From positions 262 to 64,261 of the forward strand of contig NZ_RJSG01000001.1 of assembly GCF_003725775.1 (NCBI RefSeq): a stretch of 64,000 nt of DNA. Reading direction: 5' to 3'. The notes beneath the pieces were generated by a model. It ran no database searches. It saw only the letters and a list, made by a program, of their open reading frames with translations, and was not told the origin of the DNA. Every line of letters begins with the position of its first letter. Within the stretch, counting starts at the first letter, position 1. The DNA is from Nocardioides marmorisolisilvae. Lineage in GTDB: Bacteria > Actinomycetota > Actinomycetes > Propionibacteriales > Nocardioidaceae. The position numbers were made by a program, and so were the translations under genes. Below, one piece after another: positions 8,958-16,179 of the stretch.

Positions 8958-9776
8958 TCACCAGGTGCACTTCGCCTTGTACGTCGCCTGGGCCGGGCCG
9001 TTGGTGGCCAGCGCGTTGCCGACCAGCCGGATGACCGCCGGGTCGCTGGGCATCTGGGTGTGCGAGGCGGTGTCGGCCGGGCAGTCGTCCTGGAGCTTGA
9101 TGTTGGTGGTGCTCGGACCCGACAGGTAGCCCGAGGTGTACGGCGTGACGACCTTGTCGTACGACGTGACGATGTTGGTGTAGCTGACCGTGCCGGGCGT
9201 CTCGTCGGTGGCGTTCAGGCTGGCCAGGAACGAGGACCCGGACATCAGCTGGCTGCAGGCGACGCACGTCGGGTAGCCGACCATCTTCGCGGTGACCCCG
9301 GTGTTGGTGGTGCCGTGGTTGGCCGCAGAGATGCTGATCATGTCGTTGACCTTGGCGGCGCCGCCGAGGTTCTTCAGGTAGTACCGCGGCATCGTGCCGC
9401 CCTGGGAGTGCCCCACGATCGAGACCTTGGTGGCGCCGGTCGAGGCGAGCACCTTGTCCACGAACGTCTTCAGCTCACCGGCCGAGGTGACCATCGAGGC
9501 GGTGGCCTGGCTGCCGTAGTTCAGCGCGTAGACGCAGTACCCGGCGTTGACCAGGGCCGGGCCCATCGTGTTCCACACGGTCATGTCCCCGTAGGTGCCG
9601 TGCACCATCACGACCGGGTTCGGGTGCGCGGCGTTGGCCTTGCAGCTCCAGTTGTTGGTGCCGGTCGGCGAGACGGTGGATGCGGCCGCCTGGGCCGATC
9701 CGGTACCGAACGGGCTGAGCAAGGCACTCAGAGCAAGAACGGCGGTGACAGTGACGGCGAAACGCGAAGTGCGCAT
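8958..9776 (-). CDS. Secreted lipase, alpha/beta hydrolase
   Basis: 272 aa. Residues 1-32 form a classical signal peptide ending near A-Q-A-A-A. The oxyanion segment VVMVHGT and nucleophile elbow GHSQGG (S124) match secreted triacylglycerol lipases/esterases of the LipA/EstA type; the GTT motif after the ISAANHG loop and four cysteines fit an extracellular, disulfide-bonded enzyme. The ATG at 9776 is chosen because the purine-rich AGGGGGAGGG lies just upstream and a TATAAAAT box sits about 25 bases upstream. It is probably its own transcription unit, since an inverted repeat separates it from mshB. Natural substrate unknown. Confidence 0.85.
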   Translation of the reverse strand: MRTSRFAVTVTAVLALSALLSPFGTGSAQAAASTVSPTGTNNWSCKANAAHPNPVVMVHGTYGDMTVWNTMGPALVNAGYCVYALNYGSQATASMVTSAGELKTFVDKVLASTGATKVSIVGHSQGGTMPRYYLKNLGGAAKVNDMISISAANHGTTNTGVTAKMVGYPTCVACSQLMSGSSFLASLNATDETPGTVSYTNIVTSYDKVVTPYTSGYLSGPSTTNIKLQDDCPADTASHTQMPSDPAVIRLVGNALATNGPAQATYKAKCTW

Positions 9777-9802
9777 GGAACCCTCCCCCTAGGCAGGATT
9801 CC

Positions 9803-9810
9803 ATTTTATA
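9803..9810 (-). promoter_or_regulatory. Candidate -10 box of the lipase gene
   Basis: Read on the minus strand the bases are TATAAAAT, in an island of AT-rich sequence unusual for this window, about 27 bases before the lipase ATG and upstream of its AGGGGGAGGG ribosome binding site. No clear -35 box is seen. Confidence 0.45.
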
Positions 9811-9836
9811 CCGTTATGTCCGTTTTGCCCCTTTTG

Positions 9837-9865
9837 TCTAGACCACTGTTATGCCCTGGTCTAGA
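9837..9865. promoter_or_regulatory. Inverted repeat between mshB and lipase
   Basis: Arms TCTAGACCA (9837-9845) and TGGTCTAGA (9857-9865) are perfect 9-bp complements with an 11-base spacer. The mshB stop codon lies inside the right arm. It could be the mshB terminator or, because it is just upstream of the lipase -10 box, an operator for the lipase. Confidence 0.5.
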
Positions 9866-10775
9866 TGCCGTTGAACAGGTCCGTCTCCAGGCCTTTGTCG
9901 TCGTACGGGGCGGCTTTCTCGCCCTTCGCGATCCGGTAGAACTCGTACCCCCACGCCTGGCTGCCGGCGTTGTTCGACAGCGCGAAGAACGGGCCGTCGG
10001 TGGTGATCTGGGTGGCGTGCGCAGCGAGCGCCTTCATCTTCTGCTCGTGGAACTCGGTGCCGTCGACCATCGCGGCGAGGTTGTCGTCGGAGGTCACGAA
10101 CGGCGGCAGCTGGCCTTCGGGGTCCATCCCCTCGAAGGTGGTCTCGTCGCCGGCCGCACGCATCGCGCGCAGCCCCTCGCGCATCCACGACTCCGACATC
10201 GCGACCCAGTAGACCTTCGCGATGTCGTGGGCCTCTCCCAGGTCGTTCCGGTACGACGGCACCGCGGCCAGCGCGGCGGCGTAGGTCGCGACCCGGTGCG
10301 CCTGGATGTGGTCGGGGTGCCCGTAGTTGCCGAACTGGTCGTAGGTGACCAACACCTGCGGCCGGACCTCACGGATCACCGCGACCAGGTCGTCGGCGGC
10401 CTCGGTCAGGTCGGCGTTCCAGAAGGCGTTGTCGTGGATGGTGTCCGCGGCGATCGCGTGGCCGTCCTCGTGCCACTGCATCCCCGAGTCGCGGTACTTG
10501 CCGAAGCCCCCCAGGAAGCGGTGGTCGGTGACACCGATCTCCGCCATCGCGTTGGTCAGCTCGAGCTTGCGCTGGTCGGCGAGCTTGTCGTCCTGGTCGT
10601 GCGCCAGGTGCTCCAGCTCGGGCACCAGGACCTCGCCCATCTCCCCCGCGGTGCAGGTGATCAGGGTGACGCCGATCCCGGCGGCGACGTACTTCGCCAT
10701 GGTGGCGGCGTTGTTGATGCTCTCGTCGTCGGGGTGGGCGTGCACGAAGAGGGCGTGCTTGGCGGAACCGGTCAT
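9861..10775 (-). CDS. mshB: N-acetyl-GlcN-Ins deacetylase, mycothiol biosynthesis
   Basis: 304 aa, cytoplasmic zinc deacetylase of the PIG-L/LmbE family. The AHPDDE motif (H14, D17, base D16) and HPDH (H156) are the expected zinc site and general base. The stretches TCTAGEMGEV and FGKYRDSGM are typical of MshB rather than of the paralogue Mca, which lacks the RDSGM segment. MshB removes acetate from GlcNAc-Ins, the second step of mycothiol synthesis, and indicates a mycothiol-making actinobacterium. The gene follows the Nudix gene by 9 bases and is probably cotranscribed with it. mshA, mshC and mshD are not in the window. Confidence 0.88.
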   Translation of the reverse strand: MTGSAKHALFVHAHPDDESINNAATMAKYVAAGIGVTLITCTAGEMGEVLVPELEHLAHDQDDKLADQRKLELTNAMAEIGVTDHRFLGGFGKYRDSGMQWHEDGHAIAADTIHDNAFWNADLTEAADDLVAVIREVRPQVLVTYDQFGNYGHPDHIQAHRVATYAAALAAVPSYRNDLGEAHDIAKVYWVAMSESWMREGLRAMRAAGDETTFEGMDPEGQLPPFVTSDDNLAAMVDGTEFHEQKMKALAAHATQITTDGPFFALSNNAGSQAWGYEFYRIAKGEKAAPYDDKGLETDLFNGI

Positions 10776-10784
10776 GGTCCGAGG

Positions 10785-11150
10785 TTAGAGGGTGCCGAGG
10801 ACACCCAGGAACGGGCGGTCTGCCGGCAGCCAGTCGACCGCGTCGAGCTCGGCGTGGGACAACCACCGGATCGCGTCGTGCTCCCCCGGCCGCGGGATCG
10901 GTTCGCCGCCGACCAGGAGCGCGCGTGCGACGCGCAGCGCCAGGTCCGGACGGATCTCGACCTCGCCCTCCAACCAGCCGGTGACCTCGATGCCGCAGCC
11001 GAGCTCCTCGGCGATCTCGCGGACCGCCGCGTCCTCGGGCGCCTCCCCCGGCTCGACCTTGCCGCCGGGGAACTCCCACCCGCCGCCGGACCGCCGCGCG
11101 GCGAGCACGCGTCCGCTCCGGACGATCGCGACGCCGACGACGAGGGTCAT
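10785..11150 (-). CDS. MutT-like Nudix hydrolase
   Basis: 121 aa. A complete Nudix box runs G-x5-E-x7-REIAEE-x-G from GGKVEPGE to REIAEELG (about residues 31-54). This hydrolase family cleaves nucleoside diphosphate-linked substrates; the size and WEFPGGK segment fit (d)NTP pyrophosphohydrolases of the MutT/CTP-pyrophosphohydrolase type that clean oxidised nucleotides. The ATG at 11150 is preferred over a longer frame because it overlaps the thioesterase stop as ATGA, which implies translational coupling. Substrate is not determined by sequence. Confidence 0.82.
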   Translation of the reverse strand: MTLVVGVAIVRSGRVLAARRSGGGWEFPGGKVEPGEAPEDAAVREIAEELGCGIEVTGWLEGEVEIRPDLALRVARALLVGGEPIPRPGEHDAIRWLSHAELDAVDWLPADRPFLGVLGTL

Positions 11151-12004
11151 CGAGGCTGCAGCGCCAGCTGCCGGGACTGCGCGACCAGCCGGCCGCCTGC
11201 GTCCCACACGTCGCAGTCCTCCTCGAACAGCCCGCCGGCCACCGTCCGGGTCTGGTGCCGCACGATCGCCCAGCCCGGCGCAGGACGGGCGCGGACGTGT
11301 GCGGTCAGCTCGAGCGTCGGAGCCCAGCCGGGCATGCCGAGGTCGAAGGTCACCGGCGGCAGGGCGTCGACGACCACCAGCAGGGCGATCGGGTCCAGCG
11401 GTCGGTCGTCGGCGAGCTTGAACCAGCCCTGGATCAATCCGCGTCGGCTCGGGTTCCCGTCGCGCCAGGCCGCGGTCGGCGGGTCGAACCGGGTGCCGAA
11501 CCGGTCCAGCAGCGGGGCGATCTTCTTGAAGTCCTCGGGCGCATCCTGGGAGTCCAGGCAGTCCTCGGGCGCAGGCAGCACCGGCGGCTCCAGAGCCAGA
11601 CCGAGGGAGGCGGCTTCGGCGTCCGAGCGCTCGTCGTGCGCGGTGTCGAGGTTGCCGAACGTCGAGTGCGTGGCGATCCGCGGCACCAACGCGCCGTCGA
11701 CCTCCTGGCTCAGCGTCGCCCGCACCGTCGAGAACCGACCGCCCGAGCGGACCAACTCGCAGGTCACGACGGCCGGCCCGGGCGAAGCGGGGGTGACGAA
11801 GTGCGAGGTCACCGAGAACGGGTCGACGTGCTGCTTCTCGGGAACGAGCGCACCGAGCTCAGCCGCGACCGCGTTGGCCAGGGTCGCGAGGACGTAACCA
11901 CCGTTGACCCCACCGCCGACCACCCAGCCCGGGGCCAGCTCCGCGGCGTACCGGCCGTCGCCCAGCGAGGTGACAGCGGTGTCCCGGTCGAGCTCGTACG
12001 TCAT
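11147..12004 (-). CDS. Double hot-dog acyl-CoA thioesterase family protein
   Basis: 285 aa, no signal peptide. The N-terminal half carries the hot-dog signature W-x-V-G-G-G-V-N-G-G-Y followed by a long helix, and the second half (from about residue 180, ...FKLADDRPLDPIALLVVVDALPP) repeats a hot-dog pattern, as in TesB-like 4HBT_3 proteins. These hydrolyse acyl-CoA thioesters. It lies between an Old Yellow Enzyme gene (9 bases upstream) and a Nudix gene (4-base overlap), so the four minus-strand genes from 13201 down to 9861 may form one operon driven from the palindromic operator at 13216-13244. The link to fatty acyl metabolism is inference. Confidence 0.75.
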   Translation of the reverse strand: MTYELDRDTAVTSLGDGRYAAELAPGWVVGGGVNGGYVLATLANAVAAELGALVPEKQHVDPFSVTSHFVTPASPGPAVVTCELVRSGGRFSTVRATLSQEVDGALVPRIATHSTFGNLDTAHDERSDAEAASLGLALEPPVLPAPEDCLDSQDAPEDFKKIAPLLDRFGTRFDPPTAAWRDGNPSRRGLIQGWFKLADDRPLDPIALLVVVDALPPVTFDLGMPGWAPTLELTAHVRARPAPGWAIVRHQTRTVAGGLFEEDCDVWDAGGRLVAQSRQLALQPR

Positions 12005-12013
12005 GCGCCGAGG

Positions 12014-13201
12014 CTACGGCTGCGGCTGGACGACCACGCACCGGGTGCCCGAGTAGATCGTCGGCATGCACTGGTTGCAGTGGATGCAGATCCCGTCGCT
12101 GGTCTCACCACGCTGCATCCGGTTCACCAGGTCGGGCTCGCGCAGCAGAGCGCGACCCATCGCGACGAAGTCGAAGCCCTCGGCCATTGCGCGGTCCAGG
12201 GTGGCCAGGTTGTTGATGCCGCCGAGCATGATCAACGGCATCGAGAGACCCTCGCGGAAGGCCAGCGCCTTCTCCCGCAGGAACGCCTCCTCGAACGGGT
12301 AGGCCTTGAAGAACCGCTTGCCCACCGGGGTCTTCAGGCCGAGACGCACCGCAGCCGGCATGGTCGCGGCGAACTCCTTGAGCGGCACGTCGCCGCGGAA
12401 CAGGTACATCGGGTTGAGCAACGAGCTGCCGGCCGAGAGCTCGAGTGCGTCGAGGTGGCCGTCGGCCTCCAGCAGCTGGGCGAACTCCAACGTCTCCGGC
12501 ATCGAGAACCCGACGGGCGAGCCCTCGGTCATGCCGATCTTCGCGGTGACCGCGACCGCGTCGCCGACCTCCTCGCGGACGACCCGGGCGACGTCGCGGG
12601 CGAACTTCGCACGGTTGGTCAGCGACCCGCCCCAACCGTCCTTACGCCGGTTCTGACCCGGGGCGAGGAACGACGAGAGCAGGTAGCCGTGCGCCATGTG
12701 GATCTCGAGCACGTCGAAGCCGGTCTCGACCATGATCCGCGCGGTGCGCACGTAGTCCTTCGTGATGCGCGCGATGTCGGCGGCGGTGGCCGAGCCGATC
12801 ATCTGCATCGACAGCGGGGACGGCATCTTCGAGGCGGCCAGCGCCTTCACGCCGTTCGACCGGCCGTTGGCGACGGGGCCGGCGTGGCCGAGCTGGCCGG
12901 CGATCTTCGCGCCGGTCTCGTGGATCTTCTCGGTCAGCCGCGCCAGGCCGGGGGCCGACTCGTCGTTGACGACGATGACCTCCTTCTGGGTGCGGCCCTC
13001 CGGCGCCACCGCCAGGTAGGCGACCGTGGTCAGGCCGACGCCGCCGCGCGCCGGCGCGAGGTGGTAGTCGATGAGCTCGTCGGTGACCAGCCCGTACGGC
13101 GTCCGGCCCTCGAAGGTCGCGGCCTTGACGGTGCGGTTGCGCAGGGTGACCGGGCCGAGCATCGCCGGCTCGAAGACGTTGGGGACCGCGGGGTTCGCCA
13201 T
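12014..13201 (-). CDS. Old Yellow Enzyme-type NADH:flavin oxidoreductase
   Basis: 395 aa TIM-barrel FMN enzyme of the OYE/2,4-dienoyl-CoA reductase superfamily: N-terminal LGPVTLRNRTVKAATFEGRT, catalytic barrel motif EIHMAHGYLLSSFLAP with NRR, and phosphate-binding FVAMGRALLREPDL. Uniquely for a single-domain member it ends with C-x2-C-x2-C-x9-C (CIHCNQC...TRC), the 4Fe-4S ligands seen in the two-domain dienoyl-CoA reductases, yet stops right after them. Start ATG at 13201 leaves a 56-base divergent promoter region shared with a TetR gene and filled by a 29-bp palindrome. Likely reduces an alpha,beta-unsaturated carbonyl or enoyl compound. Confidence 0.82.
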   Translation of the reverse strand: MANPAVPNVFEPAMLGPVTLRNRTVKAATFEGRTPYGLVTDELIDYHLAPARGGVGLTTVAYLAVAPEGRTQKEVIVVNDESAPGLARLTEKIHETGAKIAGQLGHAGPVANGRSNGVKALAASKMPSPLSMQMIGSATAADIARITKDYVRTARIMVETGFDVLEIHMAHGYLLSSFLAPGQNRRKDGWGGSLTNRAKFARDVARVVREEVGDAVAVTAKIGMTEGSPVGFSMPETLEFAQLLEADGHLDALELSAGSSLLNPMYLFRGDVPLKEFAATMPAAVRLGLKTPVGKRFFKAYPFEEAFLREKALAFREGLSMPLIMLGGINNLATLDRAMAEGFDFVAMGRALLREPDLVNRMQRGETSDGICIHCNQCMPTIYSGTRCVVVQPQP

Positions 13202-13215
13202 GCCCGGACGGTAAC

Positions 13216-13244
13216 ACCAAACGAGACGCTGCGTCTCGTTTGGT
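13216..13244. promoter_or_regulatory. 29-bp perfect palindrome, TetR operator
   Basis: ACCAAACGAGACGC and its exact complement flank a single central T (13230). It lies in the 56 bases between the divergent Old Yellow Enzyme and TetR starts, the classical place for a TetR operator. Its core ACGAGACGC-N-GCGTCTCGT recurs exactly at 14467-14485. Confidence 0.85.
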
Positions 13245-13257
13245 CTAGGCTGCGGAC

Positions 13258-13830
13258 GTGACCGAAGCACCGCGCCGACGCAGCGAGCGCGCCCGGGTGG
13301 CGATCCTGGACGCGACCAACGAGCTGCTGCACGCTCACGGCCTCGAGCAGCTCAGCATCGAGGCGGTGGCCGCCCGGGCCGGCGTGGGCAAGCAGACGAT
13401 CTACCGGTGGTGGCCGAACCGGGCCGTGCTGGTGGCGGACGCCCTGCTGGAGCGCGACGATCTCGGACCAGCGGCTCCGGCCGACACCGGCGACGTGTTC
13501 GCCGACCTCGGCCGCTGGGCCGGCCACCTCGCCGCCTCGCTCGGTTCGCCACGCGGCGCGGCAACGCTGCGGATGCTGACCGCCGCGGCCACCGACGACG
13601 AGGAGACCTCGCGGCGGCTGCACGAGAAGTTCAGCGGCCCGCTGCAGGAACAGGCGAACGCGCGGCTGGCAGCGGCGTCCGATCTCCCGGCCACCGCAGC
13701 CCAGCGACGCAACGCGGTCGACGCGATCATCGGCTTCATGGTCTTCCGGGTGCTGGCGCACCAACAGCTCACCCGGCGAGGCGCGACCGAGATGGCCCGC
13801 TCAGTTCTGCGTGGCCTCCAGGCTGGGTGA
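13258..13830 (+). CDS. TetR/AcrR family repressor
   Basis: 190 aa. The N-terminal HTH (about 12-58) has the family pattern ILDATNELLHAHG ... IEAVAARAGVGKQTIYRWW. The C-terminal ligand domain is short and of unknown ligand, with an insert resembling the TetR_C_11 type (RMLTAAATDDE). GTG at 13258 is taken as the start. It is divergent from the Old Yellow Enzyme gene across a 29-bp palindrome, and its 3' end overlaps the convergent thioesterase gene by 30 bases. The same operator core stands before that thioesterase, so this protein probably represses at least itself, the reductase operon and the thioesterase; an acyl-CoA or enone ligand would make sense. Confidence 0.88.
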   Translation: MTEAPRRRSERARVAILDATNELLHAHGLEQLSIEAVAARAGVGKQTIYRWWPNRAVLVADALLERDDLGPAAPADTGDVFADLGRWAGHLAASLGSPRGAATLRMLTAAATDDEETSRRLHEKFSGPLQEQANARLAAASDLPATAAQRRNAVDAIIGFMVFRVLAHQQLTRRGATEMARSVLRGLQAG

Positions 13831-14448
13831 CCAGGTCGGGGTGATGAACACCCCGTCGGCCTCCAGGGCGATCCCGTCGGAGCCGGTGATGCTCGCCTCG
13901 ACGAACACCTTGCGGCCCTCCTCGCGAGCCACCCGCCCCTCGACGCGGATCGGCCCGAGCGGCAGCGGGTTGCGGTAGCGCAGGGTCAGCGTGCCGGTGA
14001 AGGTCGGCCGGCTCATCTGGCTCGCGGTGACGCCCATCAGGTGGTCGAGCAGCAGGGCGCTGACTCCCCCGTGCACGTGACCCGGAGGACCTTCGTACGC
14101 CGCCCCGAGCACCAGGTCGGCGTACGTGCTGCCGTCAGGGTTGGTCTTCAGGTCGATCGGCGGGGCGATCGCGTTGCGCTCCCCGCTGCCGGCGTTCCCC
14201 CAGTTCCAGGACCGGCCGGCGCCGTTGTAGTTCACGCCGCTGTGATCGGTCTCGACCGAGGCGCTGAGCTTCGCAGTGACCTCGCGGACGGCCGCGAGCG
14301 CTTCGGCGACCACGTCGTCGTCGGCGTTGGACAGGATCGTGGCGGCGACCAGCTCGCGGACCGCCTCGGTCAGCGGCACGTACCGCGCCTCGAGCGCGTC
14401 GACCTCCTCCGTGCTGAGGTCGACCTGCCGGAACACCATCTCGCCCAT
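13801..14448 (-). CDS. PaaI-type hot-dog thioesterase
   Basis: 215 aa. The C-terminal half is a 4HBT domain with the active-site-type segment PPGHVHGGVSALLLDHLMG (about 121-139) and the strand LTLRYRNPLPLGPIRVEGRV. The N-terminal 70 residues are helical and variable. ATG 14448 is selected by AAGAGGTGG eight bases upstream; a longer open frame upstream overlaps modABC antisense and is not coding. An exact copy of the neighbouring TetR operator core sits at 14467-14485, right before the start, so the gene is probably part of that regulon. Likely hydrolyses an acyl- or aryl-CoA. Confidence 0.82.
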   Translation of the reverse strand: MGEMVFRQVDLSTEEVDALEARYVPLTEAVRELVAATILSNADDDVVAEALAAVREVTAKLSASVETDHSGVNYNGAGRSWNWGNAGSGERNAIAPPIDLKTNPDGSTYADLVLGAAYEGPPGHVHGGVSALLLDHLMGVTASQMSRPTFTGTLTLRYRNPLPLGPIRVEGRVAREEGRKVFVEASITGSDGIALEADGVFITPTWSPSLEATQN

Positions 14449-14466
14449 CTGCCACCTCTTCGCCTT

Positions 14467-14485
14467 ACGAGACGCAGCGTCTCGT
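14467..14485. promoter_or_regulatory. Second copy of TetR operator core
   Basis: ACGAGACGC-A-GCGTCTCGT, a perfect 19-bp palindrome, identical to the core of the 13216-13244 operator except for the central base. It is 19 bases upstream of the thioesterase ATG, where bound repressor would block transcription. Confidence 0.8.
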
Positions 14486-14544
14486 CCGGGAAGGATATCG
14501 GGCGCGGCCGGGGCCGGTGCGCGGAGTGTGACGAATTCCTTACA

Positions 14545-14573
14545 GGCGGACATTAGATGGCTTTTCCTCCGCC
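14545..14573. promoter_or_regulatory. Inverted repeat upstream of modA
   Basis: GGCGGA (14545-14550) and TCCGCC (14568-14573) flank 17 bases that include the AT-rich CATTAGATGG. It is 20 bases before the modA start and could be the binding site of a molybdate-responsive regulator. The arms are short, so this is tentative. Confidence 0.3.
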
Positions 14574-14592
14574 GATGCGGTGGGATGAGGCT

Positions 14593-15372
14593 ATGAATCT
14601 CCGCACCCGGGTGATCTCCGCCCTCGTCGTCCTGTCCACCTCCGCAGCCCTGACCGGGTGCGGCTCGAGCGACGACGACAAGACGTCGGCCCCCAAGAGC
14701 GAGACGCTCACGGTCTACGCCGCCGCCTCCCTGACCGGCGTGTTCACCGACCTCGGCAAGAAGTTCGAGGCCGACCACCCCGGCGTGAAGGTGACGTTCA
14801 GCTTCGGCGGCTCCTCCGATCTGGTCACCCAGATCCAGCAGGGCGCCCCGGCCGACGTCTTCGCGTCCGCCGACACCAAGAACATGGACAAGCTGACCGC
14901 GGACGGGCTCCAGGGCGACGCTCCGGAGAACTTCGCCTCCAACACCCTCGAGATCGTCACCCCGCCGGACAACCCGGCCAAGATCGACTCGCTCGACGAC
15001 CTGGCCAAGAAGGGAGTCGCGCTGGTCATCTGCGCCCCCGAGGTCCCGTGCGGCAGCGCCGCGCAGAAGGTCGAGGAGGGCGCGAAGCTCACCTTCAAGC
15101 CGGTCAGCGAGGAGCAGTCCGTCAAGGACGTGCTCGCCAAGGTGACCTCGGGCGAGGCGGACGCCGGCCTGGTCTACGTCACCGACGTGAAGGCCGCCGG
15201 TGACGCGGTCAACGGCGTGACGTTCCCGGAGGCCGCGTCGGCGGTGAACACCTACCCGATCGCGACCCTGAAGGACAGCAAGCACGCAGCACTGGCCAAG
15301 GCGTTCGTCGAGCTGGTGCTCGGCACGGTCGGGCAGGAAGCCCTCGCTGGGGCGGGCTTCGCGAAGCCCTGA
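14593..15372 (+). CDS. modA: Molybdate ABC transporter substrate-binding lipoprotein
   Basis: 259 aa. Signal peptide with lipobox L-T-G-C (C about 22) anchors it to the outside of the membrane. The mature part begins LTVYAAASLTGVF, the hallmark of ModA, followed by FSFGGSSDLVTQIQQGAPADVFASAD, which forms the oxyanion-binding cleft. ModA binds molybdate or tungstate and hands it to ModBC. Start ATG 14593 follows GATGAGG; an upstream ATG in frame would spoil the signal peptide. First gene of a three-gene operon; 18 bases separate it from modB. Confidence 0.93.
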   Translation: MNLRTRVISALVVLSTSAALTGCGSSDDDKTSAPKSETLTVYAAASLTGVFTDLGKKFEADHPGVKVTFSFGGSSDLVTQIQQGAPADVFASADTKNMDKLTADGLQGDAPENFASNTLEIVTPPDNPAKIDSLDDLAKKGVALVICAPEVPCGSAAQKVEEGAKLTFKPVSEEQSVKDVLAKVTSGEADAGLVYVTDVKAAGDAVNGVTFPEAASAVNTYPIATLKDSKHAALAKAFVELVLGTVGQEALAGAGFAKP

Positions 15373-15390
15373 CCTGATACAACGCCTTCC

Positions 15391-16179
15391 ATGGGGAGGA
15401 CACGCACCGTCGGGCTGCCGGGATGGCTGTACGTCCCGGCGCTCGTCGGTGCGGTCTTCGTGCTGCTGCCCCTGGTCGCCATCATCACGAAGGTCGACTG
15501 GGCGAACTTCGGCACGCTGATCACCAGCGAGTCGTCCAAGGACGCACTGCTGCTGAGCCTGCGCACCTCCGCGGCCACGACGGTTCTCTGCGTCCTGCTC
15601 GGCGTACCGATGGCCCTGGTGCTGGCGCGCACGACCTTCCCGGGGCAGAACGTACTGCGCTCGCTGGTGCTGCTGCCGCTGGTGCTGCCCCCGGTCGTCG
15701 GCGGCCTGGCCCTGCTCTACACCTTCGGTCGCAAGGGCCTGCTCGGGCACGCGCTCGAGGTGATGGACATCCGGATCGCGTTCTCCACGATGGCCGTCGT
15801 GCTGGCGCAGACCTTCGTCGCCCTGCCGTTCCTGGTGGTCAGCCTCGAGGGCGCGCTGCGCACAGCCGGGCAGCGGTACGAGGTGGTCGCCGCCGGCCTC
15901 GGCGCCGGGCCGACCACCGTGTTCCGGCGCGTCACCCTGCCGCTGGTGCTGCCGGGTCTGCTCGCCGGGATGGTGCTCTCCTTCGCCCGCGCCCTGGGTG
16001 AGTTCGGGGCGACCATCACCTTCGCGGGCAGCCTCCAGGGCGTCACCCGCACGCTGCCTCTCGAGATCTACCTGCAGCGCGAGGTCGACCCCGACGCTGC
16101 CGTGGCGCTCGCTCTGCTCCTGGTGGTGGTGGCGGTCGTGGTGATCGCGCTGGCCCGTCCCGATCGGAGGGAGCCGTGA
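15391..16179 (+). CDS. modB: Molybdate ABC transporter permease
   Basis: 262 aa integral membrane protein with about five to six hydrophobic helices. The cytoplasmic EAA loop reads [21 protein letters not shown] (about 166-186), where it docks to ModC. Typical ModB segments such as [21 protein letters not shown] and [16 protein letters not shown] are present. It ends with TGA overlapped by the modC GTG (GTGA), showing translational coupling. No good ribosome binding site precedes ATG 15391, but no better start is available. Confidence 0.93.
   Translation: MGRTRTVGLPGWLYVPALVGAVFVLLPLVAIITKVDWANFGTLITSESSKDALLLSLRTSAATTVLCVLLGVPMALVLARTTFPGQNVLRSLVLLPLVLPPVVGGLALLYTFGRKGLLGHALEVMDIRIAFSTMAVVLAQTFVALPFLVVSLEGALRTAGQRYEVVAAGLGAGPTTVFRRVTLPLVLPGLLAGMVLSFARALGEFGATITFAGSLQGVTRTLPLEIYLQREVDPDAAVALALLLVVVAVVVIALARPDRREP

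Noticed and set aside
8835-11897. Thousand-codon plus-strand open frame across lipase, mshB and thioesterase
   Set aside because: It has biased shadow composition (Val/Arg/Gly/Asp) and lies opposite three well-supported genes.
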